From Flavobacterium nackdongense (GTDB taxonomy: Bacteria; Bacteroidota; Bacteroidia; Flavobacteriales; Flavobacteriaceae), in the NCBI RefSeq assembly GCF_004355225.1, contig NZ_CP037933.1, positions 3,844,001 through 3,908,000 on the forward strand: DNA of 64,000 nucleotides. The letters run 5' to 3'. This document shows, in pieces, positions 17,528-26,716 of the stretch. The first letter of the stretch is position 1; the number at the start of each line of letters is the position of its first letter. The notes under the pieces were generated by a model that was not told the DNA's origin, did no database searches, and saw nothing but the letters and a program-made list of their open reading frames with translations. The translations under genes were made by a program, and so were the position numbers.

Positions 17528-18586
17528 ATGGCAGGAAATAGCTACGGAACCCTATACAGAATAACAACATTTGGCGAATCACACGGCGAAGCTTTAGGTG
17601 GAATAATTGACGGATGTCCTTCAGGAATTGCATTGGATTTTGATGCCATTCAATTTGAAATGTCAAGAAGAAAGCCAGGCCAATCTACAATTGTAACGCA
17701 ACGTAAGGAACCAGATGATGTGCAATTTTTATCTGGAATTTTTGAAGGAAAAACTACAGGAACTCCCATCGGATTTATAATCCCGAATACCAATCAAAAA
17801 TCAGACGATTATTCCCATATCAAAGACAATTACCGCCCTAGCCATGCCGATTATGTCTACGAAAAAAAATATGGCGTTCGTGATTACCGCGGCGGTGGGC
17901 GAAGTTCAGCTCGCGAAACTGCCAGTAGAGTAGTGGCGGGAGCTATTGCGAAACAAATGTTGTCAGATATAAAAATCAATGCTTACGTTTCATCGGTGGG
18001 GCCACTATTTTTAGAAAAACCATACCAAGATTTAGACTTTTCAAAAATAGAGAGTAATCCGGTACGTTGTCCAGATGAAAAAATGGCTGCCGAAATGGAG
18101 GAATACATTCGGGTAATCAAAAAGCAAGGCGACACGGTCGGTGGTACCGTAACTTGTGTGATTCAAAATGTTCCCATTGGTCTGGGCGAGCCTGTTTTCG
18201 ATAAGTTACACGCTGAATTGGGCAAAGCTATGCTTTCAATTAATGCTGTAAAAGGATTCGAATTTGGCAGTGGATTTTGTGGTGCGAAGATGAAAGGAAG
18301 TGAACACAATGATTTATATAATCCTGACGGAACCACTAGAACCAATCTTTCGGGTGGTATTCAAGGCGGAATTAGCAACGGAATGGACATTTATTTTCGA
18401 GTGGCATTCAAACCGGTTGCCACAATTATGCAAAAACAAGAATCGCTCGACAATACGGGAAATATTACTGAAATGACCGGCAAAGGAAGACACGATCCTT
18501 GTGTCGTTCCGCGTGCTGTTCCTATCGTCGAAGCCATGGCAGCGATTGTTCTTGCCGATTTCTATTTGATTAACAAAACGTATTAA
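17528..18586 (+). CDS. aroC: Chorismate synthase
   Basis: From the ATG at 17528 the product is 352 residues. It has [15 protein letters not shown], the [19 protein letters not shown] motif and a C-terminal [18 protein letters not shown], all diagnostic of chorismate synthase. The enzyme converts 5-enolpyruvylshikimate 3-phosphate to chorismate using reduced FMN, the last common step to aromatic amino acids. The frame is open upstream to 17453, but the promoter at 17483-17511 and the conserved MAGNSYG start favour 17528. It is a single-gene unit by context. Confidence 0.95.
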   Translation: MAGNSYGTLYRITTFGESHGEALGGIIDGCPSGIALDFDAIQFEMSRRKPGQSTIVTQRKEPDDVQFLSGIFEGKTTGTPIGFIIPNTNQKSDDYSHIKDNYRPSHADYVYEKKYGVRDYRGGGRSSARETASRVVAGAIAKQMLSDIKINAYVSSVGPLFLEKPYQDLDFSKIESNPVRCPDEKMAAEMEEYIRVIKKQGDTVGGTVTCVIQNVPIGLGEPVFDKLHAELGKAMLSINAVKGFEFGSGFCGAKMKGSEHNDLYNPDGTTRTNLSGGIQGGISNGMDIYFRVAFKPVATIMQKQESLDNTGNITEMTGKGRHDPCVVPRAVPIVEAMAAIVLADFYLINKTY

Positions 18587-18652
18587 TGTTGGAAGCGGGA
18601 AGTTAGAAGTGGGAACAGTAGTAGATAAAAATTCCAATCTTGATAACCAAAA

Positions 18653-18687
18653 CTCGCAACCCGCAACCCACAACCCACAACCCACAA
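18653..18687 (+). repeat. Tandem heptamer repeat CCCRCAA, five units
   Basis: Five consecutive 7-base units (CTCGCAA, CCCGCAA, then CCCACAA three times) occupy 18653-18687, 32 bases before the ATG at 18719. The preceding 50 bases contain a G-rich degenerate repeat (GGAAGCGGGAAGTTAGAAGTGGGAA). The array has no G outside the first two units. Confidence 0.85.
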
Positions 18688-18718
18688 CAGGAAAGCTGCA
18701 ACTCGAAAAATTAAAAAA

Positions 18719-19981
18719 ATGACTGAAACCAAAAAACCATCCTTCTTAGGAAACTTAACTGTCCAAATTGTTATTGCTATGCTTTTGGGCGCATTTTTGG
18801 GAATTTATATTCACAACAATTACGATGCGACCTTTGCCAAGGAGTTTAGTGACAAGATCAAAATATTAGCGACCGTTTTTATCCGTTTGGTGCAAATGAT
18901 TATTGCCCTTTTGGTATTCAGTACTTTGGTGCCGGGTATCGCAAAATTAGGCGATGTTAAAACGGTTGGAAGAGTGGGCGGAAAAGCCTTGGCTTGGTTT
19001 TTTAGTGCTTCTTTTATTTCTCTATTAATCGGTTTATTTTGGGTCAATATATTAGAACCTGGGGTAGGACTCAATCTCTCCAACATCGATTTATCCACGG
19101 CTGCCGAAGTGACAGGAAATACAAAAAGTTTTTCTGCACAAAACTTCATCGAGCACATTATACCCAAAAGTATCGTTGAAGCAATGGCTAATAATGAAAT
19201 TATTCAAATTGTAATTTTCTCCATCTTTTTCGGCTTAGCGGCTGCTTCAATTGGGAATTATGCAAAGCCTGTGACCAATTTTATAGAAGTGTTATCTCAT
19301 ATCGTTCTGAAAATGGTGAATTATGTGATGAAATTTGCTCCAATGGGCGTTTTTGGTGCTATTGCAGGCGTTTTTGCTATAAAAGATTTGAATGATTTAG
19401 TTTTTACTTATATCAAATTTTTCGGATCCTTTTTGGTTGGGATTTCAACTTTATGGGTTTTTCTTCTAGCAATAGGCTTTTTATTTCTGGGAAAAAGAAT
19501 GAAATCCTTATTGAATCATATTGTTAGTCCGCTTATAATTGCGTTTAGCACCACAAGTAGCGAAGCAGTTTTCCCTAAACTTACCGAGGAATTGGAGCGT
19601 TTTGGCATCAAAGACAAAATTGTTTCGTTTATGTTGCCTTTGGGTTATTCGTTCAATTTAGATGGCAGTATGATGTATATGACTTTTGCCAGTATGTTCA
19701 TTGCTCAAGCCTATGGAATCCATCTGGATGTCGGCACCCAAATGACGATGTTATTGGTTTTGATGCTGACCAGCAAAGGAATTGCAGGGGTTCCCAGAGC
19801 TAGTTTGGTAATAGTAGCTGCCACTTGCGGAATGTTTAAGATCCCCATCGAGGGAATCGCTTTGATTCTGCCAATCGATCATTTTTGCGACATGTTTAGA
19901 AGCGCGACGAATGTTTTAGGTAATGCCTTGGCCACTTCGGTGGTTGGAAAATGGGAAGGTGAAGATTCCGGTTCCGAATAA
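18719..19981 (+). CDS. Dicarboxylate/amino acid:cation symporter (DAACS family)
   Basis: The 420-residue membrane protein has about eight hydrophobic segments. Hallmarks of the GltP/DctA (SLC1) family are the Ser-rich re-entrant loop AFSTTSSEAVFP, the YSFNLDGSMMYM motif and the late GIAGVPRASLV loop. It takes up glutamate, aspartate or C4-dicarboxylates with Na+ or H+. The motif alone does not decide which substrate. The gene is preceded by a tandem heptamer repeat and followed by a good terminator, so it is probably monocistronic. Confidence 0.93.
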   Translation: MTETKKPSFLGNLTVQIVIAMLLGAFLGIYIHNNYDATFAKEFSDKIKILATVFIRLVQMIIALLVFSTLVPGIAKLGDVKTVGRVGGKALAWFFSASFISLLIGLFWVNILEPGVGLNLSNIDLSTAAEVTGNTKSFSAQNFIEHIIPKSIVEAMANNEIIQIVIFSIFFGLAAASIGNYAKPVTNFIEVLSHIVLKMVNYVMKFAPMGVFGAIAGVFAIKDLNDLVFTYIKFFGSFLVGISTLWVFLLAIGFLFLGKRMKSLLNHIVSPLIIAFSTTSSEAVFPKLTEELERFGIKDKIVSFMLPLGYSFNLDGSMMYMTFASMFIAQAYGIHLDVGTQMTMLLVLMLTSKGIAGVPRASLVIVAATCGMFKIPIEGIALILPIDHFCDMFRSATNVLGNALATSVVGKWEGEDSGSE

Positions 19982-20006
19982 ATTTTAATCGAAAGTAAAG
20001 AATAGC

Positions 20007-20036
20007 AACCCGTTTCGAATACCGAGCGGGTTTTTT
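20007..20036 (+). terminator. Rho-independent terminator
   Basis: AACCCG pairs with CGGGTT around a loop that can form a further short TCG/CGA stem, followed by six T. It ends the symporter transcript. Confidence 0.75.
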
Positions 20037-20137
20037 ATTAGGGTATGCAGCCATTGATTCCTATTTTTATTCATTATAGTTTAGGGAATAACTTATAAAA
20101 ACCTCATTTTATATCGTTTAAATTTAAAATTTAAGTG

Positions 20138-20145
20138 TATATTTG
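20138..20145 (+). promoter_or_regulatory. Candidate -7 box TATATTTG for the hybrid kinase
   Basis: TATATTTG lies 18 bases before the ATG at 20164 and matches TAnnTTTG. The -33 region has only TTTA rather than TTG. Confidence 0.5.
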
Positions 20146-20163
20146 AAATGATTATTTTCAAAT

Positions 20164-22374
20164 ATGCAAAAAATTCGCTTTGTCTTACTACTTTTTGGAC
20201 TGCTGATTTCTTTCAGTAATTCTATTGGCGCGCAAACCCAACTGCCCACAAAAGCAGCCATTCGGCAAAAGGCTAAACTGGCTTTAAAATATTTGAATTC
20301 TGAAAAATTTGAAAAATCCCTAGAATCGGCCAGACTTAGTTTAAAATACGCCACAGTACAAAAAGACGATTATTATATTGCAGCTTCATACAATATTATA
20401 GGTGCCAATTATGATGAACTATCAGAATATGATAAAGCCATTTATTTTTATAAAAAAGGATTAACATATGCCAATAAAGTTACGAATGATACCATCAAAA
20501 ATTATATAAACAATAATTTAGGCAATGTGTATTGCTTTGAAAAAAAAGAGTACGAAAAGGGTATCAAATTCTATAAAAAATCACTGGAATATAGTGAGAA
20601 AGCGGCTGATACCAGTCAAATTGTTTTTACTAAACTCAATATAGCTTGGGCGTACTTCGATATTGGCCAATTTGAAAATGGGGCTCCCTATTTGTACTAC
20701 ATCAATAAATACCACTCGAAATTTGGTGATAAATCAACCTTGCTCGTATTGAATATGCTAAATGGTATGTACAATCGGGATAAAGGAGCCTATCAAAAAG
20801 CCGAATCTTATTTTTTGAAAGCCATCGAACTAGGCAAGATATCCGGAGAAAAAAATGATCTGGCTTTTGCTCACCAAGAATACTCTTTGCTTTTATTGAA
20901 AATGGAAAACTATAAAGCTGCCTACGAACATTTGGCAATATACAATACCATTACAGCGGAAATTTACAATGAAGAATTACTCAGAAAAGCGCATATAGCT
21001 GGGATTAATCTGGAATTGGATGAATACAAACGGGCTATTGATCAAATCGAAGATGAAAAGAATTTGCAAGCACAAAGTTTAAAACAATCCCGAATCATAG
21101 TGGTTCTATTTATTGCGGTTTTTTTAGTTCTTCTGATGCTGTTGTATTCACTTTTTAAGAATTACAATTTCAAGAAAAAAGCGAATCACGAGCTGACTAT
21201 CGCCAACGAAGAATTGATGATTGCCAAAGATAATGCAGAGAAAGCTTCGCAAGCCAAGACACAATTTGTATCGACTATAAGTCACGAGTTACGAACGCCT
21301 CTTTATGGAGTAATAGGAATCACGAATTTGTTGTTGGATGAACATCGCGAATTGGCGGAAAGTCCTCATTTGCATTCACTCAAATTTTCTGCCCGATATC
21401 TGTTATCGTTAGTAAACGATATTCTTCAAATCAATAAAATTGAAGAAAACAAAATTGTTCTCGAAAGCTTAACTTTCAATATTTCAGATGAAATCAATTT
21501 GGTTAAAAATGCGCTTTCATTTATTGCACAAAGTCATAACGATATCATCACTGTTGAGGTTGACAAAGCCATTCCAGAGTATTTGATCGGGGATAAATTG
21601 CGTCTGGCCCAAGTATTGATGAATTTAATTAGCAATGCCTTAAAGTTTACAAAAAACGGAGAAGTAGTTGTGCGTGCCAATTTGATTAAAGTAGAGAACT
21701 CCGCTCATCATATAGAATTTCAAATTGCCGATAATGGAGTGGGGATCGATGCTGCCGATCAAGAAAAGATATTTGATAAATTTGTTCAAATAGGTCGCAA
21801 TGAAAATGATTATCAGGGAACCGGCCTAGGATTAGCCATTGTAAAAAGATTACTAGATCTTTTCAAAAGTGAAATTACGCTCGAAAGTCAAGTAGGTGTT
21901 GGCACCACTTTTATTTTTACCATAGCCTTCGACCATAATCCCGATAAGACAATTGAAATTATTAATAATATAAAAGTTGATTTAAGTACTGGACAAATTT
22001 TTAAGATATTGGTTGTCGAGGATAATAAAATCAATCAGACTATCATTAAGAAAATAATCGAAAAAAACCATTGTAGTTGCTGTATTGTTGACGATGGATA
22101 TCAAGCACTGGCTATTCTTGAAAAGGATGTTTTCGATGTTATTTTGATGGACATCAATATGCCATTAATCAGTGGTTTCGAGACTACCCGAAAAATTCGT
22201 TACAAGGGAATTCAAACTCCTATTATCGCTTTGACTGCTTTTGCTAAGGACGAAATAACCGAGGAAGCGATCGAGGCGGGAATGAATGATATCATGATAA
22301 AACCTTTTGAGCCCATAAAATTATTTCAGGTGATAAATGATCAGATAAAAAAACAAAAAAACGCCGTCTATTGA
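20164..22374 (+). CDS. Hybrid sensor histidine kinase/response regulator with TPR sensor
   Basis: The 736-residue protein has a signal peptide (about 1-24) and a periplasmic array of tetratricopeptide repeats (about 30-290). One membrane helix (about 315-336, IIVVLFIAVFLVLLMLLYSLF region) and a coiled linker follow. A HisKA domain has the phospho-acceptor His374 in STISHELRTP. The HATPase domain has IADNGVGID and GTGLGLAIVKR. A C-terminal receiver domain (about 615-730) has the acceptor Asp663 in VILMDINMP. Phosphate would pass from His374 to Asp663 and on to an unidentified Hpt or DNA-binding partner. No response regulator with an output domain is adjacent, so this is an orphan hybrid kinase. 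The terminator overlaps the last codons. Confidence 0.93.
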   Translation: MQKIRFVLLLFGLLISFSNSIGAQTQLPTKAAIRQKAKLALKYLNSEKFEKSLESARLSLKYATVQKDDYYIAASYNIIGANYDELSEYDKAIYFYKKGLTYANKVTNDTIKNYINNNLGNVYCFEKKEYEKGIKFYKKSLEYSEKAADTSQIVFTKLNIAWAYFDIGQFENGAPYLYYINKYHSKFGDKSTLLVLNMLNGMYNRDKGAYQKAESYFLKAIELGKISGEKNDLAFAHQEYSLLLLKMENYKAAYEHLAIYNTITAEIYNEELLRKAHIAGINLELDEYKRAIDQIEDEKNLQAQSLKQSRIIVVLFIAVFLVLLMLLYSLFKNYNFKKKANHELTIANEELMIAKDNAEKASQAKTQFVSTISHELRTPLYGVIGITNLLLDEHRELAESPHLHSLKFSARYLLSLVNDILQINKIEENKIVLESLTFNISDEINLVKNALSFIAQSHNDIITVEVDKAIPEYLIGDKLRLAQVLMNLISNALKFTKNGEVVVRANLIKVENSAHHIEFQIADNGVGIDAADQEKIFDKFVQIGRNENDYQGTGLGLAIVKRLLDLFKSEITLESQVGVGTTFIFTIAFDHNPDKTIEIINNIKVDLSTGQIFKILVVEDNKINQTIIKKIIEKNHCSCCIVDDGYQALAILEKDVFDVILMDINMPLISGFETTRKIRYKGIQTPIIALTAFAKDEITEEAIEAGMNDIMIKPFEPIKLFQVINDQIKKQKNAVY

Positions 22375-22388
22375 CAGCGTTTTTTTAT
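22352..22388 (+). terminator. Rho-independent terminator overlapping the kinase stop
   Basis: A run of A and ACGC-C-GTC pairs with GAC-A-GCGT (one mismatch) around TATT, followed by seven T. The stop TGA at 22372-22374 lies within the loop side of the hairpin. Confidence 0.75.
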
Positions 22389-22410
22389 ACATTAGACTGA
22401 AGTGAAATTC

Positions 22411-22878
22411 CTATTTTATAGGAATAGATTTTAGCGTTCTTTTTTGAATACCCTCTTTTTTGCCAACCACTACATGTAGAATACCATCTTTATAGGTAGC
22501 TTCAATTTTGTTTTCATCTATAGTTTCAGGCAAGCTAAAAGTTCTGCTAAAAGTTTGATAATTAAATTCTCTGCGGATGTAGTTTTCTTTCTTATTAACT
22601 TCTTCTTTTTTATCCTCTTTTTCAGAAGAAATCATCAAAATATCATTGTCGATTTCTACTTTGAAGTCTTCTCTTTTCATTCCGGGAGCGGCTAATTCAA
22701 CTTCAATTTTAGTATCGGTTTCTTTCAAATTTACAGAAGGCAAATTACTTCCCAAAGCTGCAAAATTTCTGTCGGTCCAATCAAATAAATCTTTTGTTAT
22801 AAAATCATCAAAAAAATTATGGATTGATTTGTTTTCTAATGACGGAAATAATCCGTCTTTTTTAACTAAAGTTTTCAT
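22411..22878 (-). CDS. Hsp20/alpha-crystallin small heat shock protein
   Basis: The 155-residue protein has an N-terminal arm (FPSLENKSIHNFFDDFITKDLFDW) and an alpha-crystallin domain (about 45-140: VNLKETDTKIEVELAAPGMKREDFKVEI...FSRTFSLPE). The A-x-x-x-G-I-L motif appears as ATYKDGIL. A short tail follows. It binds unfolding proteins without ATP as an oligomeric holdase. The gene converges with the kinase gene, 36 bases apart, and no CIRCE-like element is visible upstream. Confidence 0.93.
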   Translation of the reverse strand: MKTLVKKDGLFPSLENKSIHNFFDDFITKDLFDWTDRNFAALGSNLPSVNLKETDTKIEVELAAPGMKREDFKVEIDNDILMISSEKEDKKEEVNKKENYIRREFNYQTFSRTFSLPETIDENKIEATYKDGILHVVVGKKEGIQKRTLKSIPIK

Positions 22879-23009
22879 AATACTACATATTTAATTGTTC
22901 TCATTTTTACATATTAAAGTTAGTTAATATTTGAATACATTATTTTCGTGATAACAAAAAATTAACGATTAAAACACTGTAAATAAGAAGATTAGTAATA
23001 AATATTTGT

Positions 23010-23047
23010 AAAAAAAAAACACCTTCAAGTAGATGTATTGAAGGTGT
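23010..23047 (-). terminator. Rho-independent terminator of the helicase gene
   Basis: On the minus strand ACACCTTCAA (23047-23038) pairs with TTGAAGGTGT (23028-23019), followed by ten T. It lies 22 bases after the helicase stop. Confidence 0.85.
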
Positions 23048-23069
23048 GTTAGTAGGATTAAAAAAGGAA

Positions 23070-24323
23070 CTAATACCAGCGTTTTTTGTTTTGTTTCGAA
23101 ATATTTGATTTTCTGGATTTGTGCGCACCACCGCTACGATTCGAGTTTTTCTGCGCAGCTGTTGGAGCCGTTTCTGGATTTCCAGAATGCCAAGGATAAG
23201 GATGATCACTAATTATTTTGACCTCGACTTTGATGAGTTTTTGAATGTCCTTCCAATATTGATGTTCGTCTTTGCCACAAAAAGAGATGGCTATTCCTTC
23301 GTTTCCAGCTCGACCCGTTCTCCCAATTCGATGAACGTAAGTTTCGGGAATATTGGGCAAGTCAAAATTGATGACATAAGGCAATTGATCGATATCGATA
23401 CCTCGAGCTGCAATATCGGTGGCTACCAAAACGCCCACTTCTTTGTTTTTGAAGGCATCTAAAACCCGTTGTCGCGCATTTTGTGATTTATCGCCGTGAA
23501 TGGCTTCGGCAGGAATATCTTTTTTGCGCAAGGCTTTCACCACATTATCAGCTCCGTGTTTGGTTCTCGAAAAAACCAGAACATCCGATAAATTTTGATT
23601 TTTTATCAAATGATACAGTAGGTTTCTTTTTTCGGTTTTTTCGACAAAATAAACGTGTTGTTCCACATTTTCGGCAGTAGAGGAAACAGGAGAAACTTCC
23701 ACTTTTTCAGGATCTTTCAAAAACATTTCGGCCAATTCGCGAATGGCGATGGGCATCGTTGCCGAAAAAAGCAAGGTTTGTCTGTTTTTTGGCGTAAGCT
23801 TTACGATTTTCTTGACATCGTTTATAAATCCCATATCGAGCATTTGGTCGGCTTCGTCAAGGACTAAAGTATGCAGATGGTCTAAAGTTATAAAACCTTG
23901 TTTGTGCAAATCGAGTAATCTTCCGGGTGTCGCAATCAAAATATCGACCCCTTTGCGAAGCGCATCTACTTGTGGCACTTGTGAAACTCCTCCAAAAATG
24001 GTGAGTTGAACTAGATTAGTATACTTGCCGTAAGTGTCGAAACTTTGTCCAATCTGAACCGCTAATTCACGTGTTGGAGTGACAATGAGCGCACGTATTT
24101 CTTTGGCTTTTTTCGATGAACCAACAATCCGATGCAATTGATGGATGATTGGAATGGCAAATGCTGCTGTTTTTCCGGTGCCCGTTTGTGCGCAACCTAT
24201 TAAATCTCTACCCGCTAGGACGAGCGGAATAGCTTGCTCCTGAATGGGAGTTGGGTTGGTGTAGCCTTCTTCAAATACAGCTCTTTGAATACTTTTGGAC
24301 AATGATAAATCTTCGAATAACAT
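23070..24323 (-). CDS. DEAD-box ATP-dependent RNA helicase
   Basis: The 417-residue protein shows all DEAD-box motifs in order: Q motif [11 protein letters not shown], Walker [12 protein letters not shown], Ia [14 protein letters not shown] ([10 protein letters not shown]), [13 protein letters not shown], and [11 protein letters not shown] short basic tail rich in Ser/Asn/Lys/Arg (about 385-417) probably adds RNA affinity. This is the RhlE-like type common in Flavobacteria. It unwinds short RNA duplexes in ribosome assembly, RNA decay or cold adaptation. The start ATG at 24323 gives the usual [10 protein letters not shown]-terminus. Confidence 0.95.
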   Translation of the reverse strand: MLFEDLSLSKSIQRAVFEEGYTNPTPIQEQAIPLVLAGRDLIGCAQTGTGKTAAFAIPIIHQLHRIVGSSKKAKEIRALIVTPTRELAVQIGQSFDTYGKYTNLVQLTIFGGVSQVPQVDALRKGVDILIATPGRLLDLHKQGFITLDHLHTLVLDEADQMLDMGFINDVKKIVKLTPKNRQTLLFSATMPIAIRELAEMFLKDPEKVEVSPVSSTAENVEQHVYFVEKTEKRNLLYHLIKNQNLSDVLVFSRTKHGADNVVKALRKKDIPAEAIHGDKSQNARQRVLDAFKNKEVGVLVATDIAARGIDIDQLPYVINFDLPNIPETYVHRIGRTGRAGNEGIAISFCGKDEHQYWKDIQKLIKVEVKIISDHPYPWHSGNPETAPTAAQKNSNRSGGAHKSRKSNISKQNKKRWY

Positions 24324-24418
24324 AGTTTTGGATTTAAATCTCTAGTAATTTTTGTCTAGAAACTTTTGCAAAGATAGGTTTATTATTTTTGATGGTAGTT
24401 TACTCCTTATTAGTGCAA

Positions 24419-24604
24419 GGTATTCGCTTTTAAAACAGAAAAAAAGAAGCCACGAATTTCACGAATAAACACGAATTTTGATGTCCTTAAATTACACAAA
24501 TTCATTTTAAATATAGAGAAAATTAGTGCTATTTTGTTTTTATTCTTTTTGAATTAGTGCTAATTCGTGAAATTCGTGGCTAAAAATTTTTAAAAGCGAA
24601 TGCC
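24419..24604. repeat. 186-bp nested inverted-repeat element A
   Basis: Outer 17-bp arms GGTATTCGCTTTTAAAA (24419-24435) and the complement of GGCATTCGCTTTTAAAA (24588-24604) differ at one base. Inside them are perfect 18-bp arms GCCACGAATTTCACGAAT (24449-24466) and its complement (24563-24580). The core is AT-rich with no coding potential. It fills most of the gap between the helicase and hutG and resembles a non-autonomous MITE/REP-like element. A short relative of the inner arm recurs at 39857-39907. Confidence 0.8.
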
Positions 24605-24628
24605 GTGTTTTTAGCGCAGGTTCATTTG

Positions 24629-25684
24629 CTAAACAATATGTTTTGGAGGTAACAAGCTGTTTTTAGATTTTATAAAATCAGTAACCAAATAGCCTATGAG
24701 TTTCCCGATGAGATGATTGTTTTTGTCATAACATAAATCGGGTGCACCTTCGCAAATATGGAGGTAAGCTGCATTTTTATTCATACCAAAGAAAGTAACA
24801 AATTGCCGTAATTCTTCAATCGAAAAGCCGCTTAAAGTCATCGCGCTACTGGCAATATTCGGAATAGCATCTAAATCAATTTCAACACCGAAAAAATCAT
24901 TTTTAATAAATTCTAAGGACTGAATAAGTTCAGAGTTGAAATTCTTTTCTTTGCGAATATTGATACTATCGTAGGTATTGAAACGGACTCGGTCATCTAT
25001 TTTTTTGAGTATATCGAGGACGTTTTTTGAAGTGTAATTTTCGTGCAAACCAAAAATGAAATATTTTTTCAGAAAACCTTCTTCATAGGCATAAGAAAAA
25101 CCGTTTCCGCTGTGTCGTCCTTCAAGAATTCTAAAGTCAGAATGGGCATCAAAATTAATAGCGTTGATGGATTTTCCTTTGGCAAGTGCGGTTCCTTTGA
25201 TATTTCCGTACGAATTATTGTGTCCGCCTCCAATGATAATGGGCGTTTTCCCTGATTTTACAATGTTGAAAATGATATGAGAAACCTCTTTGTCGATTTT
25301 CTCCACCAATTGATTTAGTTTGGATCGATCATCAATATCGTGGAAATTTAAATGTTCCACTTCTTTCATTTCTTCGCTTACGTTCAGTTTGCCTAAAACT
25401 AATATTTGGTTGCCTTTGCAAAACCGATTGTGTTGTATATTGGCAATACTAGCAATGGTGCATTCCCAAGCGGACGCAGCTCCGGGCCTACCGAAATTGG
25501 CTCTTACGCCAATGTCCTCTGGGATGCCAAATAATACAAATTTTGCTTCGCAAGTCGATAGGAAAATCTTGGGATCAACTCCTTTGGGAATGGTCAGCAT
25601 CTTTTCCCCGAATTTTATTTCGCCAGAGCGGTGGTTGGTTACTTTTGCAAGATCATTTATCGTAAATGGGATCAGTTTTTCCAT
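24629..25684 (-). CDS. hutG: Formimidoylglutamase (arginase/agmatinase fold)
   Basis: The 351-residue protein belongs to the ureohydrolase family. Metal-ligand motifs are visible as GGGHNNSYGN, NFDAHSDFR and EIDLDAIPN. This variant, in which HNNS replaces the usual HS/HD pattern, is the form found in Bacteroidetes histidine degradation. It hydrolyses N-formimidoyl-L-glutamate to glutamate and formamide, the last step of the hut pathway. hutI lies one gene away on the same strand, supporting the assignment. hutH and hutU are not in the window. Confidence 0.85.
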   Translation of the reverse strand: MEKLIPFTINDLAKVTNHRSGEIKFGEKMLTIPKGVDPKIFLSTCEAKFVLFGIPEDIGVRANFGRPGAASAWECTIASIANIQHNRFCKGNQILVLGKLNVSEEMKEVEHLNFHDIDDRSKLNQLVEKIDKEVSHIIFNIVKSGKTPIIIGGGHNNSYGNIKGTALAKGKSINAINFDAHSDFRILEGRHSGNGFSYAYEEGFLKKYFIFGLHENYTSKNVLDILKKIDDRVRFNTYDSINIRKEKNFNSELIQSLEFIKNDFFGVEIDLDAIPNIASSAMTLSGFSIEELRQFVTFFGMNKNAAYLHICEGAPDLCYDKNNHLIGKLIGYLVTDFIKSKNSLLPPKHIV

Positions 25685-25751
25685 ATCAAAATATAATTCC
25701 CAAATATAATATAAATGTTTAGAATTCGTTATTTAAGTCATATAATATTAG

Positions 25752-25759
25752 TAAATTTG
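25752..25759 (+). promoter_or_regulatory. Candidate -7 box TAAATTTG
   Basis: TAAATTTG lies 22 bases before the ATG at 25782 and matches TAnnTTTG. No TTG is seen at -33. Confidence 0.4.
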
Positions 25760-25781
25760 TATAAAATAAACACAAGAAATA

Positions 25782-26663
25782 ATGGAAGATCAACAAAACA
25801 ATTCGCACACCAGTTTGAAAATAATTATAGGAGTTTTAGCATTCCTTTTAATTGGAAGTTTAGCCTATATTTATAAAATATCGACCGAAGCGAAACAAGT
25901 TCAAACTGTATTGACAACGACTCTAACTGAAAAAGAATCAGTTATGAAAGATTTGCAAGAATTAAAAGCAACCTATGATGCTGCTATTGCAGAAAACACT
26001 TCACTTTCCGAAGAATTAGTCAAAGAAAGAGACAAAGTAGTTCAATTGATGAATGATGTAGAAAAATCGAAAGGTGATGCATCAAAATACAGAAGTCAAT
26101 ACCTAAAATTAGAAAGCAATATGAAGTCTTTGATGGCTGAAAATGAAGGTTTGAAAAAGCAAAACAAAACTTTAACAAATCAACGTGACAGTACTGTGGT
26201 AGTTTTGGGTGAAGCCAAAAAATACAATGAAGTATTGGTGGGTCAAAACGAAGATTTATCAAAAACAGTAGAAAAAGGTTCGAAATTGACCGTTTTAAAC
26301 ATGCAAACTGCAGCCTATAAACTAAGAAGTTCCGGAAAACAAATCGAAACTGAAAAAGCCAGTAGAGCAGATGTCCTTAAAATTAGCTTTACCATCGCTG
26401 AAAATCAAATTGCAAAATCAGGTGATAAAGAATATTATGTTCAAGTTATCGATAGCAAAAGCAATGTTCTTGGCGAAAAACAAACCGTAAGTTTTGGAGA
26501 TAAATCATTGACTTACAGTTTTATTTCTAAAGTGAAATACGAAAACAAAACGGTAAATGTATCGGAAGATTTACCTGGAAAAGATTTTGCAAAAGGAACT
26601 TATTTTGTGAATGTATTCGACAAAAATGAATTGGTTTCTAAAACAAGTTTTACATTGAAATAA
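25782..26663 (+). CDS. Membrane-anchored coiled-coil protein, unknown function
   Basis: The 293-residue protein has one N-terminal membrane helix (about residues 13-31, IIIGVLAFLLIGSLAYIYKI). A long heptad-rich coiled coil (about 35-165) follows, rich in Glu, Lys, Leu and Asn, then a compact beta-rich C-terminal domain (about 170-293: VLKISFTIAENQIAKSGDKEYYVQVID...GTYFVNVFDKNELVSKTSF). The topology suggests a periplasmic, oligomeric protein anchored in the inner membrane. I do not recognise the family. It sits between hutG and hutI on the opposite strand, so it is unlikely to be part of histidine degradation. Confidence 0.85.
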   Translation: MEDQQNNSHTSLKIIIGVLAFLLIGSLAYIYKISTEAKQVQTVLTTTLTEKESVMKDLQELKATYDAAIAENTSLSEELVKERDKVVQLMNDVEKSKGDASKYRSQYLKLESNMKSLMAENEGLKKQNKTLTNQRDSTVVVLGEAKKYNEVLVGQNEDLSKTVEKGSKLTVLNMQTAAYKLRSSGKQIETEKASRADVLKISFTIAENQIAKSGDKEYYVQVIDSKSNVLGEKQTVSFGDKSLTYSFISKVKYENKTVNVSEDLPGKDFAKGTYFVNVFDKNELVSKTSFTLK

Positions 26664-26683
26664 TAGTTTCAAGAGTTTTAAAG

Positions 26684-26716
26684 AAAAGAGGAGCAGCGAT
26701 GTTCCTCTTTTTTTAT
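26684..26716. terminator. Terminator between convergent genes
   Basis: AAAAGAGGA (26684-26692) pairs with TCCTCTTTT (26703-26711) and is followed by more T on the plus strand. A-runs on the left side allow it to work for the convergent hutI transcript too. Its right end overlaps the hutI stop. Confidence 0.75.

Noticed and set aside
18653..18687. Possible CRISPR array
   Set aside because: Units are only seven bases, directly adjacent without spacers, and no cas gene is present.
24419..24604. Insertion sequence
   Set aside because: Inverted arms are present but there is no transposase frame in or near any of the three elements, so they are listed as repeats only.
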